64,000 bases of DNA from positions 1,550,001 through 1,614,000 of the forward strand of contig CBDHFR010000004.1 in NCBI GenBank assembly GCA_965262665.1, read 5' to 3'. Below, piece by piece: positions 63,370 through 64,000 of this stretch. A program made the translations under genes and the position numbers. The stretch is from CBDBND01 sp965262665 (GTDB taxonomy: Bacteria > Pseudomonadota > Alphaproteobacteria > Rhodospirillales > Rhodospirillaceae). Each line of letters starts with the position of its first letter. The stretch's first letter is position 1. Under the pieces are notes generated by a model. It saw nothing but the letters and a program-made list of their open reading frames with translations. It searched no databases and was not told the origin of the DNA.

Positions 63370-63567
63370 GGTCCCTCTCAAGTCGGGCTTAATGCAGCTA
63401 AAGTTAGCATAAACGGCAACGACGGGGGCTTAAATCAGCCCGTTCCATTTCCCAGAGAGATCAGTCTCGTTAAACTAGCGAGGCAGAGCGGAGGTGTCCG
63501 TCATCAAAACAAATGGGACTGTTGAGCGTGTTTCATAAGGGAGGATCGGGCTCATCTTTGTTTGATG

Positions 63568-64000
63568 TTAAGCCGCTTGGCGTTGATGGTTCAAGCGGCG
63601 GTTTTGGGTGGTCAGTTTTTTGATCTTTTTTCTCTTTTCGATGCTGGCGGTGTGGCGTCCAAAGTAGGCGTCGGCTGGAGTTACGTTGCCGATGCTCTCG
63701 TGGTAGCGTTGGTTGTTGTAGCGATCGACGAAGGCGCTGATCTGGTTTTCGAGATCGCCGGGTAGATAATAATTTTCAAGCAGGATCCGGTTCTTCAGCG
63801 TTTGATGCCAGCGCTCGATCTTGCCCTGGGTTTGCGGGTGATACGGTGCGCCCCGAACGTGATCCATACCGTGGTCCCCGAGCCATTCAGCCAGATCGCT
63901 GGAGATATAGGACGAGCCGTTGTCGCTGAGCAGCCTCGGCTTGTGGACGACATTGGCGCGATTGCAGCCTGAGGCTTCTAGCGCCAACTTCAGTGTTGCC
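63568..64000 (-). CDS. IS3-family transposase OrfB, C-terminal part (runs off window)
   Basis: The frame is open to the window edge. RLLSDNGSSYISSDLAEWLG (second D), GAPYHPQTQGKIERWHQTLK with the catalytic Glu and YNNQRYHESIGNVTPADAYF are the integrase core and C-terminus of IS3 OrfB. The C-terminus is intact (NRRLNHQRQAA). The right IR should lie in 63500-63560, where GTTTCATAAGGGAGGATCGG is seen. Whether the whole element is complete cannot be judged. Confidence 0.88.
   Translation of the reverse strand, partial: ATLKLALEASGCNRANVVHKPRLLSDNGSSYISSDLAEWLGDHGMDHVRGAPYHPQTQGKIERWHQTLKNRILLENYYLPGDLENQISAFVDRYNNQRYHESIGNVTPADAYFGRHTASIEKRKKIKKLTTQNRRLNHQRQAA

Overview
The window is an accessory stretch of an alphaproteobacterial genome. 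The best taxonomic clue is the right-hand end, where a histone-deacetylase-like gene, xseB, ispA, dxs and tlyA lie in one leftward operon next to fabI, aroC and sppA, an arrangement familiar from Alphaproteobacteria. The DNA is GC-rich and crowded with insertion sequences (IS6, IS110 of two types, IS256 of two types, IS481, IS5, IS630, ISAs1, IS21 and IS3). Many genes are broken by single-base indels or in-frame TAG codons. This fits a genome in active decay, although some homopolymer indels could be assembly errors.

Layout. 0-6.4 kb: a DUF2493 gene and a RecD2-type helicase operon enclosed by two inverted, 3'-truncated IS6 copies, then a decayed IS110 and a hydrolase remnant. 6.4-10.2 kb: four tandem short-chain dehydrogenases (SDRs), three with Sec signal peptides, plus a VOC-fold gene. 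10.35-22.01 kb: an integrated phage satellite with head and packaging genes and an integrase but no tail genes. Its two ends split a repeat that exists unsplit at 34.0 kb, so 11-bp attL and attR cores can be read directly. 22-28 kb: nested IS elements and a cytosolic methyltransferase. 28.6-30.4 kb: a membrane fragment and a TPR (TTC38-like) protein. 31.0-33.9 kb: remnant of a second satellite (AlpA-like regulator, small genes, truncated terminase). 34.0-34.8 kb: rearranged IS630. 35-43.4 kb: TonB-dependent receptor, two paralogous methyltransferases with twin-arginine leaders, a broken cupin and two more signal-peptide SDRs. 43.4-52.6 kb: IS debris, a Tsx-like porin, small hypothetical genes and a truncated UmuDC pair. 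52.7-63.4 kb: conserved chromosomal genes. The last 0.4 kb is the end of an IS3 transposase.

Three points deserve attention. First, the satellite is delimited to the base by an occupied and an unoccupied copy of the same target. It carries TerL, HNH, major capsid protein, protease, connector, portal and a gp10-like protein, and it probably depends on a helper for tails. Second, families of SDRs and SAM methyltransferases that normally use cytosolic cofactors carry export signals and cluster with a TonB receptor, which suggests an undescribed envelope modification pathway. Third, the IS110 copies share a 255-bp left end with three strong stem-loops, a good candidate for a bridge RNA.

The housekeeping block provides fatty-acid elongation (FabI), chorismate (AroC), signal-peptide degradation (SppA) and isoprenoid precursors (Dxs, IspA). 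The accessory blocks look horizontally acquired and partly inactivated.
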